A DNA stretch of 18,225 nucleotides from an uncultured Blautia sp. (GCA_934358405.1 CAKRKL010000030.1:1-18225), one strand, 5' to 3'. Shown: positions 8,126 to 15,550, counted from the first letter of the stretch. Notes: generated by a model not told the origin, from the sequence alone. Made by a program: numbers and translations.

Positions 8126-9616
8126 TTATTTTTTCCACATTCCGGCAACCAAAACAGTCATATCATCCCGGGCGCAGTAGTCACTATAGCCAAGTACACG
8201 TTCCAGAATACCTCTGCTCATTTCCTTAGGTGTTTCCTCATGAATGTCCATAATGATTTCTTTCATGGTTTCTTCCTCACGCTCTGGCGGAAGTGCATCC
8301 AGCACACCGTCCGTCATCATGATCAGATAATCTCCATGATAAAGCTTCCTGGAGGATGTTTCGAAATCTGCCTGCTGCATCAGTCCGGCAGCCAGACTCT
8401 CTGAGGAAATAGCCTCTACCCAGTGGTCTCTTTTAATAAATGTAGCGCAGGCACCTGCTTTAAGGAAATTGCAGATTCCTGTATAGAGATCCACTGCACA
8501 GATATCCACTGTGGAAAACATGCCGTCCTGTCCCTTCATCACCAACGCAGAGTTTACCATTTTTGCTGCTGTCTCCTGCGAAAAGCCGGATTCAAGAAAT
8601 TGCTCCAGAAGTTCAACCACTTCCTCGCTCTCTCTGCAGGCTTCCACTCCGGAGCCCATGCCATCTGAGAGGCACATAACAAAACGCCCCGCTTCTTCTT
8701 GTCTGCAGATGTAGTTATCACCGGAAACCTTCTCCTGCTCCTTCGTCAGTTTAGCCACTCCGTAAAGTATCTGATAGCTTACATCCTCTACAAAATGAAC
8801 AGTATGGAATTCTCCATTCACAATTCTCCTGCCACCTCTGGCTGCCGCCATAGGTGTTCCAAATTCCTGTGATAACAGCTGCGCAACCTCATTTACAGAA
8901 ATACACTGTCCGCTTCTTGCCCGCATGGTCAGAAAAATCTGTCTTCTTCCCTCCACCTTGTCCATTACCCAGACCTGCTTCACCACAATATGCCTTTTCC
9001 GGAGCAGCTTTTGCAGCTCCAGCATCAAGGATGGCTCTGCCAGGGAAATATCATACAGATCCTCAGCTACCATATCCATAATCCTGGACATTTCCTGCAG
9101 CTGCTGAGCCACTGCAAGGCGGCTCTCAATCATCCGGTTATCCCAGATCAGCCTCTGGCGTTCCCTGTGAACGCCCTCCTTCAGAGCATCATAATATTGC
9201 ACAAAACGGCTGCACACACTCATCCAGTCACTTTTTTTCTCCTGTATGTCCTGAGGATTCCCCTCCTCCATAGAACGAATCACACGTTCTGTTCCTCTAT
9301 ACATTTCCTGTGACTGGCTGCCCCAGCATATTTCCCGCTGATAGCAGTGGCTGCACACATTCTCACAGGTTTCCTGAATAATGGAATCTACCTGCCTGCT
9401 GCTCAGGTAATCCTTCCTGTAAGGCAGTCCGTAAAAGCTGTCTGCAAGCTTCCGAAAGGATGCCGCATATCGCTCCACCTTCTCCTTCTGGGGATTTTTC
9501 TCCTGCTCAGGCAGCTCTGCCTTAATGAAGCTTCTTCCCCTGAAAACAGTTTTTGCCATGTCCCGCAGCACCAGCAGCACACTGATCACGAGCATGGCAA
9601 TCATCCATTCCTGCAT
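8126..9616 (-). CDS. spoIIE: SpoIIE-type PP2C phosphatase, short form with one membrane segment
   Basis: SpoIIE dephosphorylates the anti-sigma-F antagonist SpoIIAA and so activates sigma-F in the forespore. The PP2C domain (about 285-496) keeps its metal-site motifs: LSDGMGSG (316-323), MTDGVLD (434-440) and RDDMTVLV (483-490). The central region (about 40-280) contains WDNRMIESRLAVAQQLQEM and a cysteine cluster, Cys84, Cys88, Cys91 and Cys97. Bacillus SpoIIE is about 820 residues with some ten membrane spans before this region. Here there are 496 residues and a single hydrophobic helix (about 5-17). Only 163 bases separate it from divIC, so no room remains for the missing domain. The ATG has a GGGGAGGGGAG site. 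It is also the first gene of the tilS-hpt-ftsH cluster. Confidence 0.92.
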   Translation of the reverse strand: MQEWMIAMLVISVLLVLRDMAKTVFRGRSFIKAELPEQEKNPQKEKVERYAASFRKLADSFYGLPYRKDYLSSRQVDSIIQETCENVCSHCYQREICWGSQSQEMYRGTERVIRSMEEGNPQDIQEKKSDWMSVCSRFVQYYDALKEGVHRERQRLIWDNRMIESRLAVAQQLQEMSRIMDMVAEDLYDISLAEPSLMLELQKLLRKRHIVVKQVWVMDKVEGRRQIFLTMRARSGQCISVNEVAQLLSQEFGTPMAAARGGRRIVNGEFHTVHFVEDVSYQILYGVAKLTKEQEKVSGDNYICRQEEAGRFVMCLSDGMGSGVEACRESEEVVELLEQFLESGFSQETAAKMVNSALVMKGQDGMFSTVDICAVDLYTGICNFLKAGACATFIKRDHWVEAISSESLAAGLMQQADFETSSRKLYHGDYLIMMTDGVLDALPPEREEETMKEIIMDIHEETPKEMSRGILERVLGYSDYCARDDMTVLVAGMWKK

Positions 9617-9669
9617 CTTCTCCCCTCCCCTGTACAGCCTTAAAGCATGTTTAAAAAGGCTTTAGACCT

Positions 9670-9702
9670 ATTATAGGGGACGGGTATGAAAATATATGTC
9701 AA
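9670..9702 (-). promoter_or_regulatory. spoIIE promoter, TTGACA-21-TATAAT, probably Spo0A-activated
   Basis: Minus-strand TTGACA (9697-9702) and TATAAT (9670-9675) are both perfect but 21 bases apart instead of 17. Spo0A-activated spoIIE and spoIIG promoters in Bacillus show this same wide spacing. A 0A-box-like TGACGAA (9729-9735, 6 of 7 to TGTCGAA) lies just upstream. Transcription would start about 45 bases before the spoIIE ATG. Confidence 0.75.
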
Positions 9703-9779
9703 ACAAAGGCGAATACTTCACAAAAGTTTTCGTCAGAAAATTCTATCTTTCTCTTATGTCCTCACACAATAACCGCAGG

Positions 9780-10094
9780 TTAATTTCCTTCCTGGAAAAT
9801 AATCTCGTTATCCTTCACAAGCCCCAGCTTCTCTCTGGCTGCCTGTTCTGCATACTCATCTGTCTGCATGTATTCCTTAAGCGCCTTGATTTCTTCTGTA
9901 CGTGCCTGTTCTTCTTCTAACTGCTCAGACAGGGCCTCTGCTCTGGTCTCATATACAGTAAGGGACTCCTTAAGGTCACGGCTCTGTACCATAAGAGACA
10001 CTAAAAGCACAAGAACGATCAGGGAAATTCCAACCATTCCCAGATGATTATTTGCTATTGTCTTTTTATTTCGTTTTTTCCCTGGTTTTCCCAA
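9780..10094 (-). CDS. divIC: Septum formation initiator, DivIC/FtsB family
   Basis: This small bitopic division protein acts with FtsL and DivIB at the septum. The 104 residues have a basic cytoplasmic tail (1-17), one membrane helix (about 19-36), a coiled coil (about 38-75) and the family signature EYAEQAAREKLGLVKDNEII (80-99). The only start that gives this full protein is TTG, with AAAGGCAGG upstream. It lies inside yabQ, so the genes overlap by 29 bases. A possible sigma-A promoter sits inside yabQ (10169-10197), which would allow expression in vegetative cells while yabP-yabQ are sporulation genes. Bacillus has yabR between divIC and spoIIE. It is absent here. Confidence 0.9.
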   Translation of the reverse strand: MGKPGKKRNKKTIANNHLGMVGISLIVLVLLVSLMVQSRDLKESLTVYETRAEALSEQLEEEQARTEEIKALKEYMQTDEYAEQAAREKLGLVKDNEIIFQEGN

Positions 10095-10551
10095 ATTTCC
10101 TGCCTTTCTTTCTCTGCAAGGAATTTCCAGTACTATTTTTGTACTGATTTGCAGATTGTCTAACCAGAATTTTACATCGTTTACCCCAAAATAGCAACCT
10201 GTTTATAAGCTTTTTCGAAATTTTTTTCATAAATCCTACAGGTATTTTCAGGATTTTATAACAGATTAGCTCGAATACTGGCGCTATAGTCAGATGAGTA
10301 AGGAAAGCCCCTGTTAAAAGGCCAAGAAATAAAAAATTTCTCAGAATGCCCTGATTTGTCCGGTAAATCTTCACAAAAACAAGTATTCCACAGAGAAACC
10401 AGTACAGAATGTCAAAAATCCCTGCAGCAGCCGGACTGTGCCGAAAAAGCCGCCTCATAACCAGGAGCAGACTATAGCCAAGAAGAAGTCCCGCTCCAAG
10501 CATAAAAGCCTGTAAAAAAAGCCATATTTCATACCTGATATACGCACTCAT
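10066..10551 (-). CDS. yabQ: Spore cortex biosynthesis protein YabQ
   Basis: YabQ is a sporulation membrane protein required for cortex formation in Bacillus. The 161 residues have hydrophobic segments at about 8-31, 44-63 and 70-95, then a strongly basic C-terminal tail from about 108. The position directly after yabP and before divIC is the conserved order in endospore formers. The ATG is 3 bases after the yabP stop, with AAAAGGA inside the yabP end, so the two are cotranscribed. The sequence itself is weakly conserved and the call leans on topology and context. Confidence 0.85.
   Translation of the reverse strand: MSAYIRYEIWLFLQAFMLGAGLLLGYSLLLVMRRLFRHSPAAAGIFDILYWFLCGILVFVKIYRTNQGILRNFLFLGLLTGAFLTHLTIAPVFELICYKILKIPVGFMKKISKKLINRLLFWGKRCKILVRQSANQYKNSTGNSLQRKKGRKFGKTREKTK
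10169..10197 (-). promoter_or_regulatory. Possible internal sigma-A promoter for divIC
   Basis: Minus-strand TTGCTA (10192-10197), a 17-base spacer and TAAAAT (10169-10174) lie inside yabQ about 75 bases before the divIC start. Confidence 0.5.
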
Positions 10552-10554
10552 TCT

Positions 10555-10836
10555 TTAGCGAAACATCCTTTTCAGCAGGGATTCTTCTTTCTTTACAGAA
10601 TCTTTTGATAAATAGACAAGAGAATCCACATGTCCGGCAAGAGCAGCTTCTCCTTTCTCCAGATTCAGTCCTTTTACATGAAGCTGGCTGCCGCGAATCT
10701 GCAGCCTTCCGTCAGCTGTCTGAAGAAGGATCTCTTTCTCATCAAAAGACATCACATCCTTCACACCTGTTACAAAAGCTTCTTTCCTGTTATCCAGCAT
10801 CAGCCTGTGGGATACTTTTACAGATTTCTCTTCCAA
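10555..10836 (-). CDS. yabP: Sporulation protein YabP (YabP/YqfC family)
   Basis: YabP is a small sporulation protein of the sigma-E regulon, needed for cortex assembly in Bacillus. The 93 residues start VSHRLMLDNRKEAFVTGVKD (8-27), the family's HxLxLxNR..xxVTGVxxV pattern, followed by short beta strands and a basic C-terminus. The start is TTG with GAGAGGGA upstream. No in-frame ATG would keep the conserved N-terminal part. A near-consensus sigma-E promoter lies 34-63 bases upstream. It is followed at 3 bases by yabQ. Confidence 0.9.
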   Translation of the reverse strand: MEEKSVKVSHRLMLDNRKEAFVTGVKDVMSFDEKEILLQTADGRLQIRGSQLHVKGLNLEKGEAALAGHVDSLVYLSKDSVKKEESLLKRMFR

Positions 10837-10869
10837 ATCCCTCTCTCCCGAATATGTGGGTTCACTGAT

Positions 10870-10899
10870 AATGTATGTTCTTATCTGTGGAAATATTAC
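10870..10899 (-). promoter_or_regulatory. Sigma-E promoter of yabP-yabQ
   Basis: Minus-strand GTAATATT (10892-10899), a 14-base spacer and CATACATT (10870-10877) match the Bacillus sigma-E consensus (KMATATT, 14-15 bases, CATACANT) almost perfectly. It is placed exactly in front of genes known to be sigma-E-dependent in Bacillus. Confidence 0.8.
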
Positions 10900-10905
10900 C
10901 TTCCA

Positions 10906-11145
10906 TCAAAGGTACCGGTAAAGGTTCTCCACTTCTTCTTTCTTTACGGTTTCCTTTACATCCAGCACTTCCACCTTTACATTGCGGCTTCCGAACTGAA
11001 TCTCAATAGTGTCTCCGGTCTTCACCTGAACAGAAGCCTTGGCTGGCTTGTCGTTCACCAGCACTCTCCCGGCATCACACGCTTCATTTGCCACAGTTCT
11101 TCTCTTAATCAGACGGGATACTTTCAAAAATTTATCTAATCTCAT
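10906..11145 (-). CDS. rqcP: S4-domain RNA-binding protein RqcP (YabO/Hsp15-like)
   Basis: RqcP binds stalled 50S subunits and works with RqcH in adding alanine tails during ribosome quality control. The 79 residues are a compact S4 domain beginning MRLDKFLKVSRLIKRRTVAN and including DAGRVLVND (24-32) and GDTIEIQFG (44-52), then a short acidic and basic tail. A longer reading from 11187 exists, but it would run through the hup terminator. ATG 11145 has AGGAGAG 5 bases upstream, so I use it. Position next to yabP matches yabO of Bacillus. It depends on read-through from hup or on an unseen promoter. Confidence 0.9.
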   Translation of the reverse strand: MRLDKFLKVSRLIKRRTVANEACDAGRVLVNDKPAKASVQVKTGDTIEIQFGSRNVKVEVLDVKETVKKEEVENLYRYL

Positions 11146-11169
11146 AATCTCTCCTGTTTCTTTAAAGCT

Positions 11170-11200
11170 AAAAAAAGAGGGAACCAAAAAAAGTTCCCCC
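11170..11200 (-). terminator. Rho-independent terminator between hup and rqcP
   Basis: In the minus-strand transcript, GGGGGAAC (11200-11193) pairs with GUUCCCUC (11184-11177), including one G-U pair, around an eight-base loop. Seven U residues follow (11176-11170). It lies 19 bases after the hup stop and 25 bases before the rqcP start, so most hup mRNA should end here with some read-through. Confidence 0.85.
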
Positions 11201-11218
11201 TGGCAAAAGCCTTCGTTA

Positions 11219-11494
11219 TTATGCGTTTACCATATCCTTTAAAGCTTTTCCAGCTTTGAATTTCGGAGCCTTGGAAGCTTCAATCTTCATGGTCTCACCA
11301 GTCTGAGGATTTCTTCCCTCTCTGGCTGCTCTCTCGCTGACTTCAAATGTACCAAAGCCAACTAACTGAACTTTCTCACCTTTTTTAAGTTCTTCTGATA
11401 CAACGTCAATGAATGATTTTAAAACAGCTTCAACGTCCTTTTTGGACAGATTGGTTTCTTTCGCCATAGCTGCTACTAATTCAGTCTTATTCAT
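11219..11494 (-). CDS. hup: DNA-binding protein HU
   Basis: HU is the abundant dimeric histone-like protein that bends and compacts DNA. The 91 residues show the full family pattern: MNKTELVAAMA start, GEKVQLVGFGTFEV (39-52), the DNA-contacting arm with GRNPQTGE (60-67), and the PKFKAGKALKD end. A strong AGAGGAGG ribosome binding site and a near-consensus promoter (11527-11555) fit very high expression. A terminator follows. In many Clostridia hup sits next to rqcP and yabP as here. Confidence 0.98.
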   Translation of the reverse strand: MNKTELVAAMAKETNLSKKDVEAVLKSFIDVVSEELKKGEKVQLVGFGTFEVSERAAREGRNPQTGETMKIEASKAPKFKAGKALKDMVNA

Positions 11495-11526
11495 GGTGTT
11501 TCCTCCTCTAAAGATTCTTCTATCTA

Positions 11527-11555
11527 TATATATACCTTTTGCCTTGTATTGTCAA
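11527..11555 (-). promoter_or_regulatory. Strong sigma-A promoter of hup
   Basis: Minus-strand TTGACA (11550-11555), 17 bases, then TATATA (11527-11532). It begins only 10 bases after the stop of the upstream CotS-like gene. I see no terminator between them, so some read-through from that gene into hup is possible. Confidence 0.88.
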
Positions 11556-11565
11556 GGTTTTTGCG

Positions 11566-12549
11566 TCAGAAAGGGTAGTTTCCAAAGCATTTTTCAGGGA
11601 ATTGTCCCCATATTTCCTTCTGTGCAATTACCTTACCAAGCTTCTCTGTATTCTTCCCTGAAATCCACGCTTTATTATGGGAAAAATAGTAATTTGCCAG
11701 TTTCCAGTACTTTTCCGGATAGGTAAAACGTATTCTCAGGTTTTGCCACTGGGCAGGCGAAATGGATTGGATCTGATGATATCTTTCCAGCATCTGATGT
11801 GCCAGTGTAACATCCCAGTTTGATTTTTCCAGTATTTTTCTCATAAAGCAGTACAGATCACTGATCTGGATGTCAAAGTTAAAATGTCCGAAATTTGCAG
11901 CTGCAGCCCCATCTCTTCTGAAAAAAACATTATGCTGATTGTATTCTCCATGGCAGACACAGCCCTCTCTTATGGCTTCTCTGCGCAGGGTATCATAATC
12001 AGACTGCTGCAGCATTTCCACAGCCTTTTCTCCTTTTTCCAGAAACCACTGAACACTTCCGAGAAATTCTTTTTCAAATACAGAGCTTGCTCCCTTTTTA
12101 CGGATAAACTTTCGAATTTTTCTTATTTCACAGTTATGTCTTCTGTATTCCTCCTCCAGAGAACGCTGTACATACATCTCCTCCACAGGCATTTTCATAG
12201 ATTTATGTAGCTGAGCCAGCATCTGCACGCTTCTGAAAATGTCTTCCCGGGATTTGGTATCGCACTCTCTTCCCTCAAACCAGTTCTGAACAGTGTATGG
12301 AATGTTATCTTTATCTCTGGTAATCAGAGAACCTGTCTGATTCTCAAGAAAGGTATCCACCTGACAGCCCTTTTCTGAAAGTTTTTTAAGCAGCTCCTGC
12401 TGGAAAAGTAATTTCTTTTCAGAGCCGTGAAATTCCTTCAGGATAAGAAGTCCCTGTTCTGTTCTGCAGACAAGTGCCCCACGTGTGCGGGATGCAGACT
12501 GGGCTGTGATCCCGTATTGTGTCAGGGTGCTAAGACCATAATCATACAA
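11566..12549 (-). CDS. CotS-family spore coat protein, kinase-like fold
   Basis: This protein resembles CotS, CotI and YsxE, aminoglycoside phosphotransferase/choline kinase-like proteins found in the spore coat. The N-lobe includes LILKEF with a possible ATP-site lysine (about 38). The catalytic-loop equivalent reads HGEYNQHN (about 200-207), with Glu where the usual motif HGD has Asp. The metal-site equivalent is NFGHFNFDIQISDL (about 219-232). Activity is therefore uncertain. A GTG at 12567 would add six residues but has no ribosome binding site. TTG 12549 has GGGGGGA 6 bases upstream, so I use it, giving 328 codons. That G run is also the 3' arm of a terminator-like hairpin. The substrate is unknown. 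Confidence 0.75.
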   Translation of the reverse strand: MYDYGLSTLTQYGITAQSASRTRGALVCRTEQGLLILKEFHGSEKKLLFQQELLKKLSEKGCQVDTFLENQTGSLITRDKDNIPYTVQNWFEGRECDTKSREDIFRSVQMLAQLHKSMKMPVEEMYVQRSLEEEYRRHNCEIRKIRKFIRKKGASSVFEKEFLGSVQWFLEKGEKAVEMLQQSDYDTLRREAIREGCVCHGEYNQHNVFFRRDGAAAANFGHFNFDIQISDLYCFMRKILEKSNWDVTLAHQMLERYHQIQSISPAQWQNLRIRFTYPEKYWKLANYYFSHNKAWISGKNTEKLGKVIAQKEIWGQFPEKCFGNYPF

Positions 12550-12550
12550 T

Positions 12551-12646
12551 AAAAATCCCCCCGTCACTCATAGCTTAGATATATCGTCAGCTGGCGACAT
12601 ATCCATACATGAAGGTCAGTTACCCTCTATCTTATGAGTGGGGGAG
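12551..12646 (-). terminator. Structured element: terminator of cca with nested hairpin, overlapping the cotS-like start signals
   Basis: The outer arms are CACTCATA (12565-12572) with TATGAGTG (12633-12640), extended by CCCC (12559-12562) with GGGG (12641-12644) across a two-base bulge. An inner hairpin joins 12578-12588 and 12593-12603 (11 positions, one mismatch, one G-T) around AGCT. In the minus-strand transcript the last arm is GGGGGG, followed by AUUUUU (12556-12551), as in a terminator. The element begins 11 bases after the cca stop. It is much larger than a simple terminator, so it may be a regulatory RNA or a small dispersed repeat. Confidence 0.65.
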
Positions 12647-12656
12647 ATGCGATATT

Positions 12657-13991
12657 CTAAAATACATGGGATGCCAGAGCATAGCTTAAAAGCTTTTCTT
12701 TTTCATTTAGATCCGGTTTCTCCAGAACCAGTTCCAAAAGCTTATGAAGCACTTCTCCCATTTCTTTTCCAGGCTTCATACCAGCCTCTATCAGATCACT
12801 TCCGGTGATTGCAAGGCCCTTCAGGGAAACGCACTGACCTGTTCTTACAATTTCTTCCCATGTCTTTTTCACGCCTTCCTGTCTTGCAGTCTTCTCTTCT
12901 CTTTTATAATCACTTTTTGCTTTGTTATCCGCATACTGGACTTCCATCCACATTGGAAAAAGCTCTTCGCCGATTACATTCATAGCTTTTCGTACATCTG
13001 CCGGTGCGGGAGTCGGACGCAGATCATGCCAGCGAACCAGACGGCTTACCTTGGCAATGGTATCGTTATCAAATTTCAAACGGCGCAGAATTTTCCTGGC
13101 CATTTTCTCTCCCTCTTCACCATGCCCTTTAAAATGAGTTCTGCCGTTTTCATCTGTTGTCTGAACAAGCGGCTTGGCAATATCATGGAGAAGCATGGTC
13201 AGACGCAGCACCTTGTCTTCCCTTACATAAAGCAGACTGTGCAAAATGTGTTCTCCAACATTATAACAATGGTGAGGAGTATTCTGCGGTGTCTCCATAC
13301 AGCGGTCAAATTCAGGAAGAAATTCCCTGGTAATACCTGCTTCATATGCAATCCGCAGGTAATCGGGATGGGGTGAAACAAGAAGCTTCACCAGTTCTAC
13401 CTGAATACGTTCTGCACTGACATGCTTCAGATTGGGAGCCAGAGCTGACAGCCCTTTTCTTGTATTTTGCTCCAGGGAAAAGCCAAGCTGTGCGGAAAAG
13501 CGAACTGCCCGCATGATTCGAAGAGCGTCCTCTGTAAACCGCTCCAGCGGATCGCCTACACAGCGGATCACCTTGTTTTCCAGATCTGTTTGCCCTCCAA
13601 ACAGATCTACAAGCCCTCTTTTCGGATTATATGCCATTGCATTGATGGTAAAATCCCTGCGCTTTAAATCCTCCTCAAGACTTGCCGTAAAGGTTACCTC
13701 TTTGGGATGGCGTCCATCCTCATATTCCCCGTCTACACGATAGGTTGTGACCTCGAAGCCATCCTTATCAATCAATACGGTTACTGTACCGTGAGCGATT
13801 CCTGTATCCACAGTTCTGTGAAACAGTGTCTTAACCTGTTCCGGTTTGGCAGAGGTAGTAATATCCCAGTCATTGGGGCACCGCCCAAGCAGTACATCCC
13901 GGACACAGCCACCAACTGCATAGGCCTCAAAGCCTGCTGCCTCCAGCGTATTTATGATAATCTCAGCTTTTGATGGAATTTCAATTTTCAT
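12657..13991 (-). CDS. cca: CCA-adding tRNA nucleotidyltransferase with HD domain
   Basis: Cca adds or repairs the 3' CCA of tRNAs using CTP and ATP. The 444 residues carry the class II head: YAVGGCVRDVLLG (24-36), the metal-binding DWD (41-43), the flexible-loop region with EEDLKRRDFTINAMAYN (106-122), and RFTEDALRIMRAVRFSA (151-167). An HD domain follows, with LLHDIAKP (267-274). A longer reading up to 14135 would overlap proS by 58 bases and lacks a ribosome binding site. ATG 13991 has ACAGGTGA upstream. It lies 86 bases after proS and probably shares its T-box-controlled transcript. The tRNA-Tyr in this window has no encoded CCA, so this enzyme is needed for its maturation. Confidence 0.95.
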   Translation of the reverse strand: MKIEIPSKAEIIINTLEAAGFEAYAVGGCVRDVLLGRCPNDWDITTSAKPEQVKTLFHRTVDTGIAHGTVTVLIDKDGFEVTTYRVDGEYEDGRHPKEVTFTASLEEDLKRRDFTINAMAYNPKRGLVDLFGGQTDLENKVIRCVGDPLERFTEDALRIMRAVRFSAQLGFSLEQNTRKGLSALAPNLKHVSAERIQVELVKLLVSPHPDYLRIAYEAGITREFLPEFDRCMETPQNTPHHCYNVGEHILHSLLYVREDKVLRLTMLLHDIAKPLVQTTDENGRTHFKGHGEEGEKMARKILRRLKFDNDTIAKVSRLVRWHDLRPTPAPADVRKAMNVIGEELFPMWMEVQYADNKAKSDYKREEKTARQEGVKKTWEEIVRTGQCVSLKGLAITGSDLIEAGMKPGKEMGEVLHKLLELVLEKPDLNEKEKLLSYALASHVF

Positions 13992-14077
13992 AATGCTCAC
14001 CTGTCTCATAAAAATTAGGAGAAAGTCTCCCTCAAAGCGGGGCATGCAGATTGCGGGAATGATTTTAGGGACATGTT

Positions 14078-15517
14078 TTAGTATGCACGTCCCCAGTAAA
14101 CCATTTTCTTGGCAGGCTTGCCGCAGCATACGCATACGTCACTTAAATTTTCCTGCTCGAACGGCATACATCTTGAGGTTGCCTGAACATCTTCTTTAAT
14201 CTTGTCTTCACATTCACGGCATCCGCACCACATAGCCTTTACAAAGCCTGGCTTCGTGTTAATGGTTTCTTTAAATTCTTCGTAGTTAGTAGCCACATAA
14301 GTATGTGCCTCTCTGTGAGCTCTTGCTCTTTCCAGCATTTCCTTCTGCATAGTATCCAGTACTTCCTGTACCTTAACTGCAAGCTCTTCAAAGCTTACTA
14401 CATATTTTTCTCTGGTATCTCTTCTGCAGATTACGGCCTGACCATTCTCAATATCCTTCGGACCACACTCAATTCTTACCGGAATGCCACGCATTTCCTG
14501 CTCTGCAAACTTGAATCCCGGGCTCTTATCTGTAGCATCTGTTTTCACGCGGATTCCTGCTGCCTTAAGAATCCGGGTCAGCTCCTCCGCCTTTTCAAGA
14601 ACGCCTTCTTTTCTCTGCTGAATCGGAATTACAACAGCCTGAACAGGAGCAATTCTTGGCGGAAGCACAAGTCCGCTGTTATCTCCGTGAACCATGATCA
14701 GAGCACCAATCATACGGGTTGTCATTCCCCATGAGGTCTGATGTACATACTGAAGCTGATTATTCTTATCTGTGTACTGAATTCCGAATGCTCTTGCAAA
14801 TCCATCTCCAAAGTTATGGCTTGTTCCGGACTGAAGTGCTTTTCCATCATGCATCAGAGACTCGATGGTATAAGTTGCCTCTGCACCTGCAAATTTTTCT
14901 TTTTCTGTTTTCTGACCTTTGATAACAGGAATAGCAAGTACTTCCTCGCAAAAATCAGCATACAGATTCAACATCTGAATGGTACGTTCCTTTGCTTCCT
15001 CTGCTGTTGCATGTGCGGTGTGACCTTCCTGCCATAAAAACTCACGGGAACGTAAGAACGGACGTGTTGTCTTCTCCCAGCGAACTACAGAGCACCACTG
15101 GTTATATACCTTCGGAAGATCTCTGTGAGACTGGATCTCTTTCTGATAGAAATCGCAGAACAGGGTCTCAGAAGTAGGACGCACACAAAGACGCTCCTGA
15201 AGCGGATCAAGTCCTCCATGGGTAACCCATGCAACCTCCGGGGCAAATCCCTCTACGTGATCTTTCTCTTTATCCAGAAGAGACTCCGGAATAAACATTG
15301 GCATATATACATTCTCTACGCCTGTTTCTTTAAATCTGCGATCAAGCTCTTTCTGGATATTTTCCCAGATTGCATATCCTGCAGGTTTGATTGCCATACA
15401 TCCTTTTACACTGGTATAGCCGCAAAGCTCAGCTTTTTTTACAACGTCTGTATACCACTGCGCAAAATCCACATCCATAGATGTGATGGCTTCTACCATT
15501 TTCTTCTCTTTTGCCAT
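14078..15517 (-). CDS. proS: Prolyl-tRNA synthetase, short (archaeal/eukaryote-like) type
   Basis: ProS charges tRNA-Pro with proline. The 479 residues lack the inserted editing domain of the long bacterial type and match the type 3 form. Visible are the RPTSE stretch (113-117), class II motif 2 (VVRWEKT to [13 protein letters not shown], about 144-170), and [19 protein letters not shown] leading to motif 3 with VLPPRIAP. The C-terminal domain has the cysteine pairs CGCREC and CVCCGK and ends in Tyr, as typical of this form. The ATG has AAAAAGGAGA upstream. A proline T-box leader controls it. Confidence 0.97.
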   Translation of the reverse strand: MAKEKKMVEAITSMDVDFAQWYTDVVKKAELCGYTSVKGCMAIKPAGYAIWENIQKELDRRFKETGVENVYMPMFIPESLLDKEKDHVEGFAPEVAWVTHGGLDPLQERLCVRPTSETLFCDFYQKEIQSHRDLPKVYNQWCSVVRWEKTTRPFLRSREFLWQEGHTAHATAEEAKERTIQMLNLYADFCEEVLAIPVIKGQKTEKEKFAGAEATYTIESLMHDGKALQSGTSHNFGDGFARAFGIQYTDKNNQLQYVHQTSWGMTTRMIGALIMVHGDNSGLVLPPRIAPVQAVVIPIQQRKEGVLEKAEELTRILKAAGIRVKTDATDKSPGFKFAEQEMRGIPVRIECGPKDIENGQAVICRRDTREKYVVSFEELAVKVQEVLDTMQKEMLERARAHREAHTYVATNYEEFKETINTKPGFVKAMWCGCRECEDKIKEDVQATSRCMPFEQENLSDVCVCCGKPAKKMVYWGRAY

Positions 15518-15550
15518 GATTATTTCTCCTTTTTAAATACTTTTTTACAT

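Noticed and set aside
9617..9779. A lost 5' membrane domain of spoIIE due to frameshift
   Set aside because: The space is only 163 bases and is occupied by a good promoter, so the short form is natural in this sequence.
11146..11187. Longer N-terminus for RqcP, starting at 11187
   Set aside because: It would translate through the hup terminator and adds residues absent from the family. ATG 11145 has a strong ribosome binding site.
14068..14093. Possible terminator between proS and cca (GGGACATG/CACGTCCC)
   Set aside because: It overlaps the proS stop codon, has a mismatch and no T tract on the minus strand. Cotranscription of cca with proS seems more likely.
13992..14135. Longer N-terminus for Cca, starting at 14135
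   Set aside because: It would overlap proS by 58 bases, lacks a ribosome binding site and adds 48 residues before the conserved nucleotidyltransferase start.
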